The position numbers were made by a program, and so were the translations under genes. DNA of 64,000 nucleotides from Suilimivivens aceti (GTDB lineage Bacteria; Bacillota; Clostridia; Lachnospirales; Lachnospiraceae): the NCBI RefSeq assembly GCF_025567405.1, contig NZ_JAOQKJ010000004.1:1-64000 (forward strand), given 5' to 3'. Of this stretch, positions 34,793-44,160 are shown piece after piece; the stretch's first letter is position 1, and each line of letters opens with the position of its first letter. Under the pieces are notes generated by a model. It had not been told where the DNA came from. It searched no databases and was given only the letters and a program-made list of their open reading frames with translations.

Positions 34793-37780
34793 TTACCATT
34801 CCTGCAGTTCTGCTTCAGAGCCAAATGTCATCTCAAGAAGCTCTGCTGCGATATCTTTACTGCATACCCGCATCAGATTGTCCTCGGCATCTTCCTTTGA
34901 CAGCAGATTCACACTTCCATACCAGACAATCTCATTATCGATTACGGCATAATGCTCACAAGTCTCTTCTACAAGCCTGATTTCAAAACCGGCTTTTCGA
35001 AGTCTCTCCATAAGCTCCATCCGGACATCATCTTTGCCATATTTATAGGCATCCGGATGCCATGTAACAATTGTTACCTTAACTCCCAACTCCCGCCGCT
35101 TTCCAAGCATGTTTATAATGCGATCCACTTTTTGATTATTTAACCTCGGACTTGATACAACGACCGCGGAATTAGCCTCCTCAAGATCCTTCCAATAAGT
35201 TTCTGCATAGTTTTCAATATCATAGATTGCATTTGCCTTCTGCTTTTCGCCGTCCAAATTAACGCAAAGTTCATATCCGATCTTTTTATATGCCTTCAGC
35301 CTTGCTGAATACATTTTATCGAACTTTGGAATATGACTGTCCACATAATCATAGACGATGACATTTTCTTTACCATCATAATCCCTGTTAAGTCGCCCGA
35401 CATACTGCTCCACAACATTTTCTCCTGAAACGGGAGTCGCCATGAACAGAGTATCAAGTCGCGGAAAATCGAAGCCCTCTCCAAGTAAAGAGCCCGTTCC
35501 CACAAGAATAAGACTGTCCGAATCATCAACTTTATTCAGTTCTTCCACCTGTGCCCTGCGCGCTTTCGTTCCATTTGCCCCCGTTAGCAAGATCAATCGG
35601 TCAGCATATGTCTTAAGCCTTTCAGACAGCTTCTTGGCATGATCAACATATTTCGTCAGTACTACCGGAGTTCTTCCAGCTTGCACACAGTCCGCCACAT
35701 CCCTGATAATCTGTTCGTCACGAACATCATTATTCCTTATCAGTTCATAGGCATCATTACCATATGGTGTTTTTGACAAATGATGCGGCTTTACTGTCCG
35801 GGTAAATCGGGGATATACCAGATGATTAATATTCTGCTCCTCGGCTCTGTCTTTTGCTGTAAACCTATACCTGATAGGGCCGAGCAGAAATTCGTTTATC
35901 TTTTCCTTTCCATCACCACGTTTCGGTGTTGCCGTCACGCCATACACATACTTTGCATTTATCTCCTGCAGCACTTCTATCGCGCTATCCGATGCTGCGT
36001 GATGGCATTCGTCAAAATATACTTGAGCATATTCTTTCAGCTTCGGATGAAATCCATCTTTTTTCTTAAGAGAACGTATCATGGCCACATCCACTATTCC
36101 GGTCAGTGTATCATGCGCTCCTTGAAGATTTCCAATCAATGATTTTCTTTTTCGTGTACGCCCGGTCTTTGTCTGATATTCAGGTAGTTCTTCATCAATA
36201 TCCAAAAACTCCTCCAGACGCTTAATCCACTGGTTCATCAGATCTGCCCTGTCTACAAGTATTAAGGTACTTATGCCTCTTCTTGCGATCATATCACAGC
36301 AGACTACAGTCTTACCAAACGCTGTTGCGGCGTGCAGTATCCCGGTTTCATTTCCAAGCATAGTTTCCACAGCCGGAATCTGTGATTCACGCAATTCTCC
36401 CCTAAACGAAATATTGAGTTCCTGCCCTTTGGTTCTCTTGTCTTCAATCTTATAACTGATCCCCGCATTATCAAACTTCTTTAGAATTTCTTCCCGAAGT
36501 CCGCGAGGCAATACAATATATTTTCCTTCGTCACTTCCAAGGTAAATGAATCTGGATTCATCGTAATTTGGCATATCCATAGCCTGATTCTGGAAATACT
36601 GCTTGTTTGAAAATGTTGCCATACGGCGAAGCTGTCTTTTTGTCTTATTGGACATTCCTGTTGAGTCTATGTAAATGCGGTCAGCCAGCACGATACGCAC
36701 CACGCCCTTAACACTGCCTGCTTCAATCTCAGAATTCTTATCCCATGGCGCATCAGTACCGTTGTCTTCGCTGGTGAATCCCGTACTGTACCATAAAGAA
36801 AGATAGTCCTCTATCCCCTGTCTGGTCAGTCGCCTTGTCCCGGCAAGAACATTTAACTGATCTTCATATGCGTTCCAATTTTCATCAATAAAAGCACTGT
36901 TTCCGGACTTCAAGGCCATTCCTTGTAAAGGAAGTGCAATAACATTTCCAAGTCCGCCCTCAGGAAGCACATCCTGCGTCGGTATCATGCGATCATAATA
37001 TTTGAAGGACTTAAGATTGACGGATTCAGCTCCTTTCTCTAGCAACGCAAAGCCAAATCTTCTCGCCAATCTGGCAGGAACCATTTCCTTGAAGAATATC
37101 CAAAGATGCGCACCGCGTCCCGACCTTGACCGTTCCACCACCGCGTCCACATCCAGATTCTTACAAATGCGCCGCAAAGCATTTATTTCTTCTTTCCAGC
37201 CATCATCAATATTCGCATAATCTTCCTGCTCCGCTCCTTTTGCATGGTTATCAAAATCAAATACAAGTAACTGACAAAGGTTATTTTCAAGCATCGGATA
37301 TATCGCCACGACATCATTGCCATTTGGATCTGTCCCATTCATATGCGCCTTTATCAAAGGCAGGGTAACCGGCTTGTATGCCCTTAATTCGCAATCCTTA
37401 CAACGAACTCCATCCTTTTTCTGTATATGGCAGCCACGATCCCAGCGGTTAAAGCACTGCGTATAATACCCGTTCTTCCCCGTTTTTGGATTCGTATAAC
37501 GAAGATCATACACATTCTTCCTTCCGCGGCAGAACATCATAAAGAAGTCACTTGCAATCTTATCCGTAACATCAAATTTCTTAATACGAGCACCCTGATC
37601 AGGATCATACAATTCCACAACTCCTCCAGCGTCGCCTGACACAATATCCGCATACGAAACACCGGCTTCTTCCAAACGCTCTTTCAGAAGTCGGTTTTCA
37701 TCCTCCAATGCCTGTATCCTGGATTGTAATGATTTGATTGTATCTGAATATTGTTGCGTAGGTTCCTTCATCCTTATCAC
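34793..37780 (-). CDS. TOTE-type primase (AEP)-helicase-PLD protein
   Basis: The 995-residue multidomain protein has, in order: a coiled coil (10-40); a zinc-ribbon-like set C109, C117, C127, C130; an archaeo-eukaryotic primase core with D175-x-D177 (LVFDFD) and SGRGAHLWIFF; a superfamily 2 helicase with P-loop AATAFGKT (484-491), DECHH (590), TATPK and QYVGRLNRD; and a C-terminal PLD-like segment with H943 and GSVN, where the HKD lysine is missing. This is the architecture of TOTE conflict systems. It is last in a three-gene operon. GTG at 37780 overlaps the previous stop; an ATG at 37771 has the better ribosome binding site. Confidence 0.85.
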   Translation of the reverse strand: MIRMKEPTQQYSDTIKSLQSRIQALEDENRLLKERLEEAGVSYADIVSGDAGGVVELYDPDQGARIKKFDVTDKIASDFFMMFCRGRKNVYDLRYTNPKTGKNGYYTQCFNRWDRGCHIQKKDGVRCKDCELRAYKPVTLPLIKAHMNGTDPNGNDVVAIYPMLENNLCQLLVFDFDNHAKGAEQEDYANIDDGWKEEINALRRICKNLDVDAVVERSRSGRGAHLWIFFKEMVPARLARRFGFALLEKGAESVNLKSFKYYDRMIPTQDVLPEGGLGNVIALPLQGMALKSGNSAFIDENWNAYEDQLNVLAGTRRLTRQGIEDYLSLWYSTGFTSEDNGTDAPWDKNSEIEAGSVKGVVRIVLADRIYIDSTGMSNKTKRQLRRMATFSNKQYFQNQAMDMPNYDESRFIYLGSDEGKYIVLPRGLREEILKKFDNAGISYKIEDKRTKGQELNISFRGELRESQIPAVETMLGNETGILHAATAFGKTVVCCDMIARRGISTLILVDRADLMNQWIKRLEEFLDIDEELPEYQTKTGRTRKRKSLIGNLQGAHDTLTGIVDVAMIRSLKKKDGFHPKLKEYAQVYFDECHHAASDSAIEVLQEINAKYVYGVTATPKRGDGKEKINEFLLGPIRYRFTAKDRAEEQNINHLVYPRFTRTVKPHHLSKTPYGNDAYELIRNNDVRDEQIIRDVADCVQAGRTPVVLTKYVDHAKKLSERLKTYADRLILLTGANGTKARRAQVEELNKVDDSDSLILVGTGSLLGEGFDFPRLDTLFMATPVSGENVVEQYVGRLNRDYDGKENVIVYDYVDSHIPKFDKMYSARLKAYKKIGYELCVNLDGEKQKANAIYDIENYAETYWKDLEEANSAVVVSSPRLNNQKVDRIINMLGKRRELGVKVTIVTWHPDAYKYGKDDVRMELMERLRKAGFEIRLVEETCEHYAVIDNEIVWYGSVNLLSKEDAEDNLMRVCSKDIAAELLEMTFGSEAELQEW

Positions 37781-38508
37781 ACTCCCAGTTTCCCCATAAC
37801 CCCTATCTTCTCGTATTTTCCGGTTTCCGAATCAATAACCATCATCGCAGACTCTCCAATCTGTCTTCCGTCTCTATAGGTAGAGAACACATCTGTCGAT
37901 ATGATGCCGTCTTTTTCAAATATCCTCTCCACCGGAGTATGCCCTACCACCTGTTTGTATATATCTGCTCTGAATATCTCTCTGGTCTCATACTGTGGTC
38001 TGAACCATAAGGGTGATTCATCATTCCAGAGATAATCATGTGGAGCATCGTTTACCGCTGCAATAACTTCCTCTATATCAGCATCCAGCAGATCCTTGTT
38101 AAGCCATCTTAGGAAATCAGCTGTAAGCCCTCCATGTGAGAAAAGCACATTGTCAATCCGATGCATTATGTTTATCTGTACCGGACTCTTAAGGCGGTTC
38201 TCAAGTTCTTCAAGCTTTGACATTACCGTCCTCTCGGCATAGGGAGAATATCCGGTCTCAAGTCTTCCCCACGAGTAGCTGACATCATGATTACCGTAAC
38301 ACCAGAGAGTATCCGGATAGTCCTCAGCAAATGCGATTGCCCGATCAAATGTTTCTTTATATCGTTCTATCTGAAATTCCATATTCCAGTCATCCGGCAT
38401 ATCCATCAGGCACACAGCCCGATCCGCCTTACCGTCTTTTATGATTTTCTCTGCCCTGTCAAATATCCACGGTTTTAGATGAATATCCGGTATTACAAGT
38501 ACTTTCAT
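37777..38508 (-). CDS. Calcineurin-like metallophosphoesterase in the TOTE operon
   Basis: The 243-residue protein has D-x-H (PDIHLKPW, residues 8-10), GNHD, FSHGG and VVGHTP motifs of calcineurin-like phosphoesterases. The usual second motif GD is altered: the matching strand reads LMDMPDDW. It is cytoplasmic, without signal or membrane span. It overlaps both neighbours by 4 bases (ATGA and GTGA), so all three proteins are made together. It may act on nucleic acid ends or nucleotides. Confidence 0.8.
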   Translation of the reverse strand: MKVLVIPDIHLKPWIFDRAEKIIKDGKADRAVCLMDMPDDWNMEFQIERYKETFDRAIAFAEDYPDTLWCYGNHDVSYSWGRLETGYSPYAERTVMSKLEELENRLKSPVQINIMHRIDNVLFSHGGLTADFLRWLNKDLLDADIEEVIAAVNDAPHDYLWNDESPLWFRPQYETREIFRADIYKQVVGHTPVERIFEKDGIISTDVFSTYRDGRQIGESAMMVIDSETGKYEKIGVMGKLGV

Positions 38509-39455
38509 AATTCCTCCAGCAGTTTCTCAACACTCATTTTTATTCTTTCGTCTTCGTTACCTTTGAATGTACATGCAAGCGAAACAGGATCAACACATCC
38601 TTCTCTTGCAAAATAAGAAGGATTGTATTTCCATAATTGTACCTTCAAGCAGTCGTCCGGGTCTTCAGATCTGGCATCCACAATTTCCAACTGGTCAACA
38701 ACTTCCTCGCCCTTGTAGATTGCCCGTTCCTCAATTCTAGGCGGATTCAATTCTGACTCCTGACTAAGAGCGGTTTCTCCTGCGCTAAATGATTCAAAGG
38801 TTGCTTCACATCGCATAATTGTAATCTCTTTCTGGACCGGATTAATCAAATATGCTTTTGCATTTTCATAATACTCTTTGCGTGTGTAATTTCTCTTAAT
38901 AGCAATCTCTGTTCCGGATTTCATCTGGCGGATAAGTCCCATTCCCTCTAATTGGGCTGTTGCTCTTGTAATGGACGTTTTGGTAAGATTCAGCTTGTTC
39001 GCAACCTCACTTTTTAGCACAGATTCCTCATCTTCCATATATAACAATTCAAGGAACACCATCTGTGTTGCAGGCATCATCTTATCTGCCTTGACAAGCT
39101 GCTTGAGATACACATCCTGCAATACAATTCCCATAAATGGCAAAAATACATTTCCCGGCAAATCCACAAACGGAACTCCGCTTTTCACCAGCGCATTTCT
39201 CATGGATACGCTGTTTAACGCTACTTCATATGCTACCGGGCACTGCAATGCTTCCTCATACTTTGCTTTCTGCTTTTTCATTGCAGCAACACTTAGCTCC
39301 GTTTCCTTCATAACATCTATTATGGCAAAGTTAACACCATATATTTCAACCATCGTAATCTCACGCATAGTCATAAAAATCGGCAATGGTAATTTATTCT
39401 TGTATTCTGCTATTTTTACTTTGCAGCCGAAATACTGCTCTAATTGCTTTTGCAT
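38505..39455 (-). CDS. Winged-helix (MarR-like) protein in the TOTE operon
   Basis: The 316-residue protein carries a MarR-like winged helix at about residues 130-195 (ATQMVFLELLYMEDEESVLK, then VANKLNLTKTSITRATAQLE and GLIRQM). It follows an N-terminal domain of unknown fold and precedes a C-terminal acidic region (DDCLKVQLWKYNPSYFA). It may be the sensor or repressor of the operon; TAACAT-type repeats lie upstream of its start. Its length is greater than that of simple MarR proteins, so it may also bind a ligand or partner protein. Confidence 0.7.
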   Translation of the reverse strand: MQKQLEQYFGCKVKIAEYKNKLPLPIFMTMREITMVEIYGVNFAIIDVMKETELSVAAMKKQKAKYEEALQCPVAYEVALNSVSMRNALVKSGVPFVDLPGNVFLPFMGIVLQDVYLKQLVKADKMMPATQMVFLELLYMEDEESVLKSEVANKLNLTKTSITRATAQLEGMGLIRQMKSGTEIAIKRNYTRKEYYENAKAYLINPVQKEITIMRCEATFESFSAGETALSQESELNPPRIEERAIYKGEEVVDQLEIVDARSEDPDDCLKVQLWKYNPSYFAREGCVDPVSLACTFKGNEDERIKMSVEKLLEEL

Positions 39456-39862
39456 ATGACGTCTCCTTGTAACATGTTTTTATATATGATAACATATTAT
39501 TTGTTACTTTCCAATCATTTATGTTATTTTATTGTGATCAGCTTGGTTTTTATGCATGTTTAGGTAAGGTATACAATTATTATTAATAGTACAACCACAT
39601 AGTATGTATTGCAGTCAAACATCATAAACAAACCGACATTTTTATGTAAACGAAAAGAAGTCCCCCATAGGAACTCCTTTCACCACAAATCATATTCTTT
39701 TTTATCGAGGGAAGTCCGGTTGATGATCCTACTGTTTTACAAAATAGGAGTACAATGGGGGTACAAATCCCATCCACATTCCCTAAAAGCCTTGATTTTA
39801 AGACTTTTCAGCCAAAAGTACGGTTTCTGGGCAAATTATAGCATATTGTTGCAAGTCTATTC
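39456..39862. other. Intergenic region upstream of the TOTE operon
   Basis: Close to the operon start lie TAACATG, TAACATA and the outer pair GTAACA/TGTTAC (about 39467-39507), a plausible operator for the winged-helix protein. The rest (39600-39850) is A/T-rich with no gene I can support. Confidence 0.4.
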
Positions 39863-40780
39863 TTACAATTCCATCAGAAAATGTTCATGCAGCGCACGTT
39901 TCACCTGATCGAAATTACCTCGCTCCGGACATTGGATGGAAACAACCAATCCCTTCTCTGGGAGAATCGTTGTAATCTGTCCGAATGCGCCATCAGCACG
40001 ATAGGATCCTGGATATGGACTGATCCAGAACTGATAGCCATATCCTACATGCCAGAGATCTGCAGATGGCTCGAAGGTAAATTTCGGGGTGGACACCTCC
40101 TGCACCCAGTCCCTGCTGACAATCTGCTCGCCCTTCCAGTTACCCTCAGCCAGATAGAGCTGTCCAAGTTTCATCATCTCGGTACAAGTCAGATACATAC
40201 CTCCGCCGCCATTCGGATGTCCCTGTGGATCATGCTCCCAGAGCGGCCATCCCATATCAAGGGGCTGGAATACCTTCTCATATAGATACTCTCCCATCCG
40301 CTTGCCAACGGCCCGTTCTACCATATGAGCAGCCAGAATACTGTCGGCAGAGGAATAGCAGAATGCACTGCCTGGCTCCACAGGAACCGGCTGTGCCATC
40401 ATATATTTCTCATAATCCGGTGCGCCGACGCCCGGACGTCTGTCCGCATTCATCAGAAGTGCCTTACCAAAGCCACTGGACATGCAGAGCAGATGTTTCA
40501 ACTGAATCTTCTCCAGATTTGGATCCGGATTTGAAGGAAGTTTATCTTTAAACACTTCCGCCACATGATCTTCCAGGCTTAGTTTTCCCTCTTCCATTGC
40601 GAGTCCAACTGCTGTTACCGTAAAACTCTTGGTATGTGAATAAATATTTCTCGGTGCATTTGCTGCGTAGTGCATCTCACAGAGTACCTTGTTCTCATCT
40701 CCGACACTGATAGCTTCCAGCGGCAGATTGTGGCTGCTGGCATAACGATGAAATTCCAAAAACTTCTCTTCCAGTAACAT
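39863..40780 (-). CDS. Serine hydrolase of the beta-lactamase / class C penicillin-binding family
   Basis: The 305-residue protein has the S-x-x-K catalytic pair (SHTKS, about residue 48) and the tyrosine motif (FCYSSADS). The third motif is less clear (HVGYGYQF). No signal peptide is seen, so it is probably a cytoplasmic esterase or amidase (EstB-like) rather than a beta-lactamase. It follows the DUF2961 gene after 106 bases on the same strand, so the two may form a sugar- or glycoconjugate-processing pair. Confidence 0.82.
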   Translation of the reverse strand: MLLEEKFLEFHRYASSHNLPLEAISVGDENKVLCEMHYAANAPRNIYSHTKSFTVTAVGLAMEEGKLSLEDHVAEVFKDKLPSNPDPNLEKIQLKHLLCMSSGFGKALLMNADRRPGVGAPDYEKYMMAQPVPVEPGSAFCYSSADSILAAHMVERAVGKRMGEYLYEKVFQPLDMGWPLWEHDPQGHPNGGGGMYLTCTEMMKLGQLYLAEGNWKGEQIVSRDWVQEVSTPKFTFEPSADLWHVGYGYQFWISPYPGSYRADGAFGQITTILPEKGLVVSIQCPERGNFDQVKRALHEHFLMEL

Positions 40781-40886
40781 AATACCTCTATCCTTTCCGG
40801 CAAATCTCTGATGTCAGTCCGATATAACCGATGCGACGTGTCGCAAGGTTAAAACCAATCTATCTGACATCTCCAATCTGGTTCTA

Positions 40887-41915
40887 TTATCTCATACACA
40901 TCTCTGCATCTGTCGGCAGTGGCATCAGCGGTGCGGACGGCAGGGTCTGATACCAATAAGCAACACTGGTGTAATCATCGTAACGCGGTCCGGTCCAGCC
41001 CATGTTGTCGAGTGTCATACGAAACTTATTCTCAAAACGGATCGGGTCTGCAATATGGAAATGATACAGCAGGAATCTCTGCTGTCCGTTATAGAATTCC
41101 CGGTTGTCTCCATAGATTGCATACATGCCGGTATATAAGCCGCTGAAGGTCTGATAGCTCTTGATGATGATGTCATTTCCAAATCCATAGGAACCGCCGA
41201 AGTAGTCTTCAGTTCCGGTATAGTGGATAGACGGATACGGATCATCGTCCAGATACATGCGGGCTTCGCCTTCTACCCAACAGGTATTGTTGCCATTCAT
41301 ACCAGTTGCCAGAGTCACACCGACAAATTGTCCCCTGCCTTCGATTCCGTCAACGATTGTATAGGTACGACCCTTCTTAACCGGGTGCTCTTGGCGATAG
41401 GTAGCATGGAAATAACCAGCCTCCGCCGGAATCTCCTGATAAGCTCCGGTGATAATATAATAGAGATTTTCATCCTTGTCACCACGGTTTTCCATCGTGA
41501 TCCGAGCTCTCTTATGGAACGGCATCTCAAAATAGCTGTTATAGCCGCGACCAGGAGCTACCAGCATCATGGCAGAATTCAACACCGGATATTTGCCATC
41601 CCGGTCCACGAAATTTTCATCATAGGCACATCCGAAGAATGCAGAGAGCGGAGCTTCCACAGACGGATATTCCTGATCATCCCAATACATACGGATGATA
41701 AAATGGTGCCCGACATATCCGGTAAACCACATATGCTGGATCACACCCGGTCCTGCAGCATCTACCAGAGTTACGGTTTCCCCTGCAGGAATCGTCACGG
41801 TCGGACGAAGCTTGGTGCAGTCACCGCCCTGGGAACCACCTGCGCGTACACCAGTTGGATTCTCTGCGGAAAATGCAAACGTTTTGGAGTTCTGGATCAT
41901 ACAATAGTTGTTCAT
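40887..41915 (-). CDS. DUF2961 protein (GH172-type glycoside hydrolase-like)
   Basis: The 342-residue protein matches DUF2961: an early GGSQGGDC motif, PGVIQHMWFTG, MYWDDQEYPSVEAPLSAFF, and a later GTEDYFGGSYGF. Members of this family include GH172 difructose dianhydride and arabinofuran-cleaving enzymes and related hexameric hydrolases. No signal peptide is present, suggesting intracellular substrate. GGAGAAG places the start at 41915. The neighbouring serine hydrolase suggests a joint catabolic role, unrelated to the mobile genes on either side. Confidence 0.83.
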   Translation of the reverse strand: MNNYCMIQNSKTFAFSAENPTGVRAGGSQGGDCTKLRPTVTIPAGETVTLVDAAGPGVIQHMWFTGYVGHHFIIRMYWDDQEYPSVEAPLSAFFGCAYDENFVDRDGKYPVLNSAMMLVAPGRGYNSYFEMPFHKRARITMENRGDKDENLYYIITGAYQEIPAEAGYFHATYRQEHPVKKGRTYTIVDGIEGRGQFVGVTLATGMNGNNTCWVEGEARMYLDDDPYPSIHYTGTEDYFGGSYGFGNDIIIKSYQTFSGLYTGMYAIYGDNREFYNGQQRFLLYHFHIADPIRFENKFRMTLDNMGWTGPRYDDYTSVAYWYQTLPSAPLMPLPTDAEMCMR

Positions 41916-42058
41916 ATTCTTCTCCTCTCTGATCAAACCTGGATCATCTGAAATTATTGCTTACTACGCTATCGCGTTTCTCTATTCACTATAAATTCAC
42001 TATAACATTTATCTCCCATGAAGTGACGGAATTACAGAATCATTCCGTCTGCGCCTTC

Positions 42059-42532
42059 TCATTTTCTTCCCGGATCACTAATAGCATTAGCCATTGCTTC
42101 AAACGTGGTATTTATGTGGATTACCGGATGATGTTGCTTTTCATTATACTCTTTGATCCTCTTCTCAAAAGTAGCCTTCTTATTTTCTTCCATTAATTCT
42201 GGAGCCAAAGTTATCATAACCTTATACTTCTCATCACCGAAGGCATTTAGGTGACGAAGCAGCTGGTCCTCATAGAACCAATCTGACATTTTTGTTTCTA
42301 CTACTATCTTAAAACTCTCCTGCGTAATTGTTGCATCCGGAATGCTATCAACGCTCTTCTCTTGCAATGTAAAAATAATCTCTGGATTAAAGGAATCAGA
42401 AAAGTATTCTGATTTCAGAAATCTGAAAAATTTATCTGATGAGTAAGAATAAAGGCGCGAAAGTAAAAGCATCGTATTAGCTGTAGCCACATTCTCCTTC
42501 TCATGATATCTCTGAAAATAATGTATCTTCAT
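42059..42532 (-). CDS. PD-(D/E)XK nuclease-like protein, possibly C-terminally truncated
   Basis: The 157-residue protein has a restriction-endonuclease-like core: D in SIPDATI and E-x-K in IVVETKMSDWF, with an upstream helix (RLYSYSSDKFFRFL). This is the arrangement of small PD-(D/E)XK nucleases. It ends soon after the core (AISDPGRK), so the C-terminus may be lost. It is the last gene of a tight three-gene operon (11 bases after the 317-residue gene). A defence or restriction role is an inference. Confidence 0.6.
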   Translation of the reverse strand: MKIHYFQRYHEKENVATANTMLLLSRLYSYSSDKFFRFLKSEYFSDSFNPEIIFTLQEKSVDSIPDATITQESFKIVVETKMSDWFYEDQLLRHLNAFGDEKYKVMITLAPELMEENKKATFEKRIKEYNEKQHHPVIHINTTFEAMANAISDPGRK

Positions 42533-42543
42533 GACCTATCACC

Positions 42544-43497
42544 TCACTTGCTCTTTCCGTAGTTATTAGGAAAATACTCTTTTCCAAGCTGCCATATGTA
42601 TTTATCAATTTCCTTCAGGTTGTACTGTTCAAGATTATAGAACTTTCTAAAATCTATTAAGACACCTTTAAATCGAATATAGTCTTTCAAATCAACATTT
42701 GTGAATACAGAAAATCCATCCTTATCCCTGAAGTACTTCAGAACCTTCTCTACATAGCTATCGTAGATAGGGAATTCCAACGGATTGTGATGGCTGCAAT
42801 ATTTCGTAGCAAATGAATAAAAATTCTTTTCCACTCCATTGATAGTAACTTTCTGGATATCGCTGATTAAAGTAACATCTCCAGCTTTCAGTCTTGCATC
42901 AACATCCATAGACAATATATGTTTTGCCACCGGATACACCGAAAAGATATTTGTGCTATAAAAATCATTCAACGTTGATACCTTTATCAGGATATCTGAA
43001 ATATCTGTATTGTTCGGGCATAAGCTAAAAAACAGCTTATCCAACGCGTCCTCCTGGAGATGATAGTTTTCCAGTGCATTCCACCGCTTAAGATATTTAC
43101 CCACTTCATCAACAGTAGGCTGTGAAACCTGAACTGAGCCCTTCTTCTTTGTAATATACTTCATCGGTTCAACAGCTATACCTATCGCAGAACTGTCACC
43201 AAACAAAAATTCTCTAAACCTGCGTCCATGAGACATGTATCCGCCTACCAACTTGTTTGGATCACCTTTGGAATGTGCCCTCAGCGCTGACAGCATAGCT
43301 GCCTTATAATCCGCTTTAAAATTTTCAGAAAGGATATTGTTCCAGAAAACATCTACACCTGCATTCTTCCAAAGATAAAAAGCATCATTTACTGAAGTGT
43401 TAATGGTATTCTTGCTAAGTCCTTTTTGCTGTAAATATTTACGATATTCACTCCGAATCTGATCCAGCGACATATCTTTGGCTGTGTATATATTCAT
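42544..43497 (-). CDS. Unknown protein with SAM-like N-terminal domain
   Basis: The 317-residue protein starts with a helical segment similar to the SAM-like core-binding domain of tyrosine recombinases (EYRKYLQQKGLSKNTINTSV), but no recombinase catalytic residues follow. The C-terminal half has a segment with CSHHNPLEFPIYDSYVEK. I do not recognise the family. It sits between a helix-turn-helix adaptor gene (4-base gap) and a nuclease-like gene (11-base gap), which suggests a DNA-recognition role in a three-part system. Confidence 0.55.
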   Translation of the reverse strand: MNIYTAKDMSLDQIRSEYRKYLQQKGLSKNTINTSVNDAFYLWKNAGVDVFWNNILSENFKADYKAAMLSALRAHSKGDPNKLVGGYMSHGRRFREFLFGDSSAIGIAVEPMKYITKKKGSVQVSQPTVDEVGKYLKRWNALENYHLQEDALDKLFFSLCPNNTDISDILIKVSTLNDFYSTNIFSVYPVAKHILSMDVDARLKAGDVTLISDIQKVTINGVEKNFYSFATKYCSHHNPLEFPIYDSYVEKVLKYFRDKDGFSVFTNVDLKDYIRFKGVLIDFRKFYNLEQYNLKEIDKYIWQLGKEYFPNNYGKSK

Positions 43498-43501
43498 TGA
43501 A

Positions 43502-43702
43502 TTATTCCTCTCTTTTCTGCGTTTTTATATAACGGCCACTTTTAATACGTTCATCATTAGGTTTTTCTGCATCAGCCGGAATAGCCCAATAGGAACCAAT
43601 CTTTGTTGCACCTGGAATTCTATTTTCTGAACATAAGACCTGAATTCTCCTGACGGAAATTCCCCATTTTTCAGAGGTTTGCTTAATTGATAAATATTCC
43701 AT
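43502..43702 (-). CDS. Small helix-turn-helix adaptor protein
   Basis: The 66-residue protein is a single MerR-like helix-turn-helix (SIKQTSEKWGISVRRIQVLC) followed by a conserved IPGATKIGSYWAIP and KPNDERIKSGRYI tail. The same module is fused to the N-terminus of the AAA/nuclease protein at 30514-32382. GAGAGGAC sets the start at 43702. It heads the three-gene operon. Confidence 0.7.
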   Translation of the reverse strand: MEYLSIKQTSEKWGISVRRIQVLCSENRIPGATKIGSYWAIPADAEKPNDERIKSGRYIKTQKREE

Positions 43703-44160
43703 AATGTCCTCTCTCAAAAAAGCACACAATACAATTTAACATTATTATATGCCAAACCACGAACAAAATCAATTATAGTTAAAGCAGCAAACCACTGGTC
43801 CACTGCTTATATTTCCTTCCATATACACGTATAATAGCACTTTATGTATCAGCAAACGTATACTCGACGTGGTAAATCCACTCAAAATTTGAATTATTAT
43901 GCTGCCTCTATAGTATAGGTAGATTTGGAATAAGTGAACGCTTGATGCCTTTTAACGAAATTTAACGTTAGAAAGTTCAAATCGTTAATTTGTGTATTAC
44001 TCCATATTATTGCGATTTTGTGCGCTTTCTTTTGATTGTACATATGCATCTTTTAGTTTTCTGAAACATATATTAACGGTATAAATCGTTTATTTCATTT
44101 ACCGCGATTTGCGCCAGTTCAGCGGTTATATTCCGCATTATGCGCCAACACCGACTCGCT
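43703..44160. other. Intergenic region left of terminus copy C
   Basis: A/T-rich with no supported gene. A TTAACG-type repeat pair (near 43938-43975) is visible, but I assign no role. Confidence 0.4.

Noticed and set aside
39720..39800. GGGTACAAATCCC-like sequence resembling a tRNA T-arm or att core
   Set aside because: No cloverleaf, acceptor stem or anticodon arm can be drawn around it, and no matching repeat was seen elsewhere.
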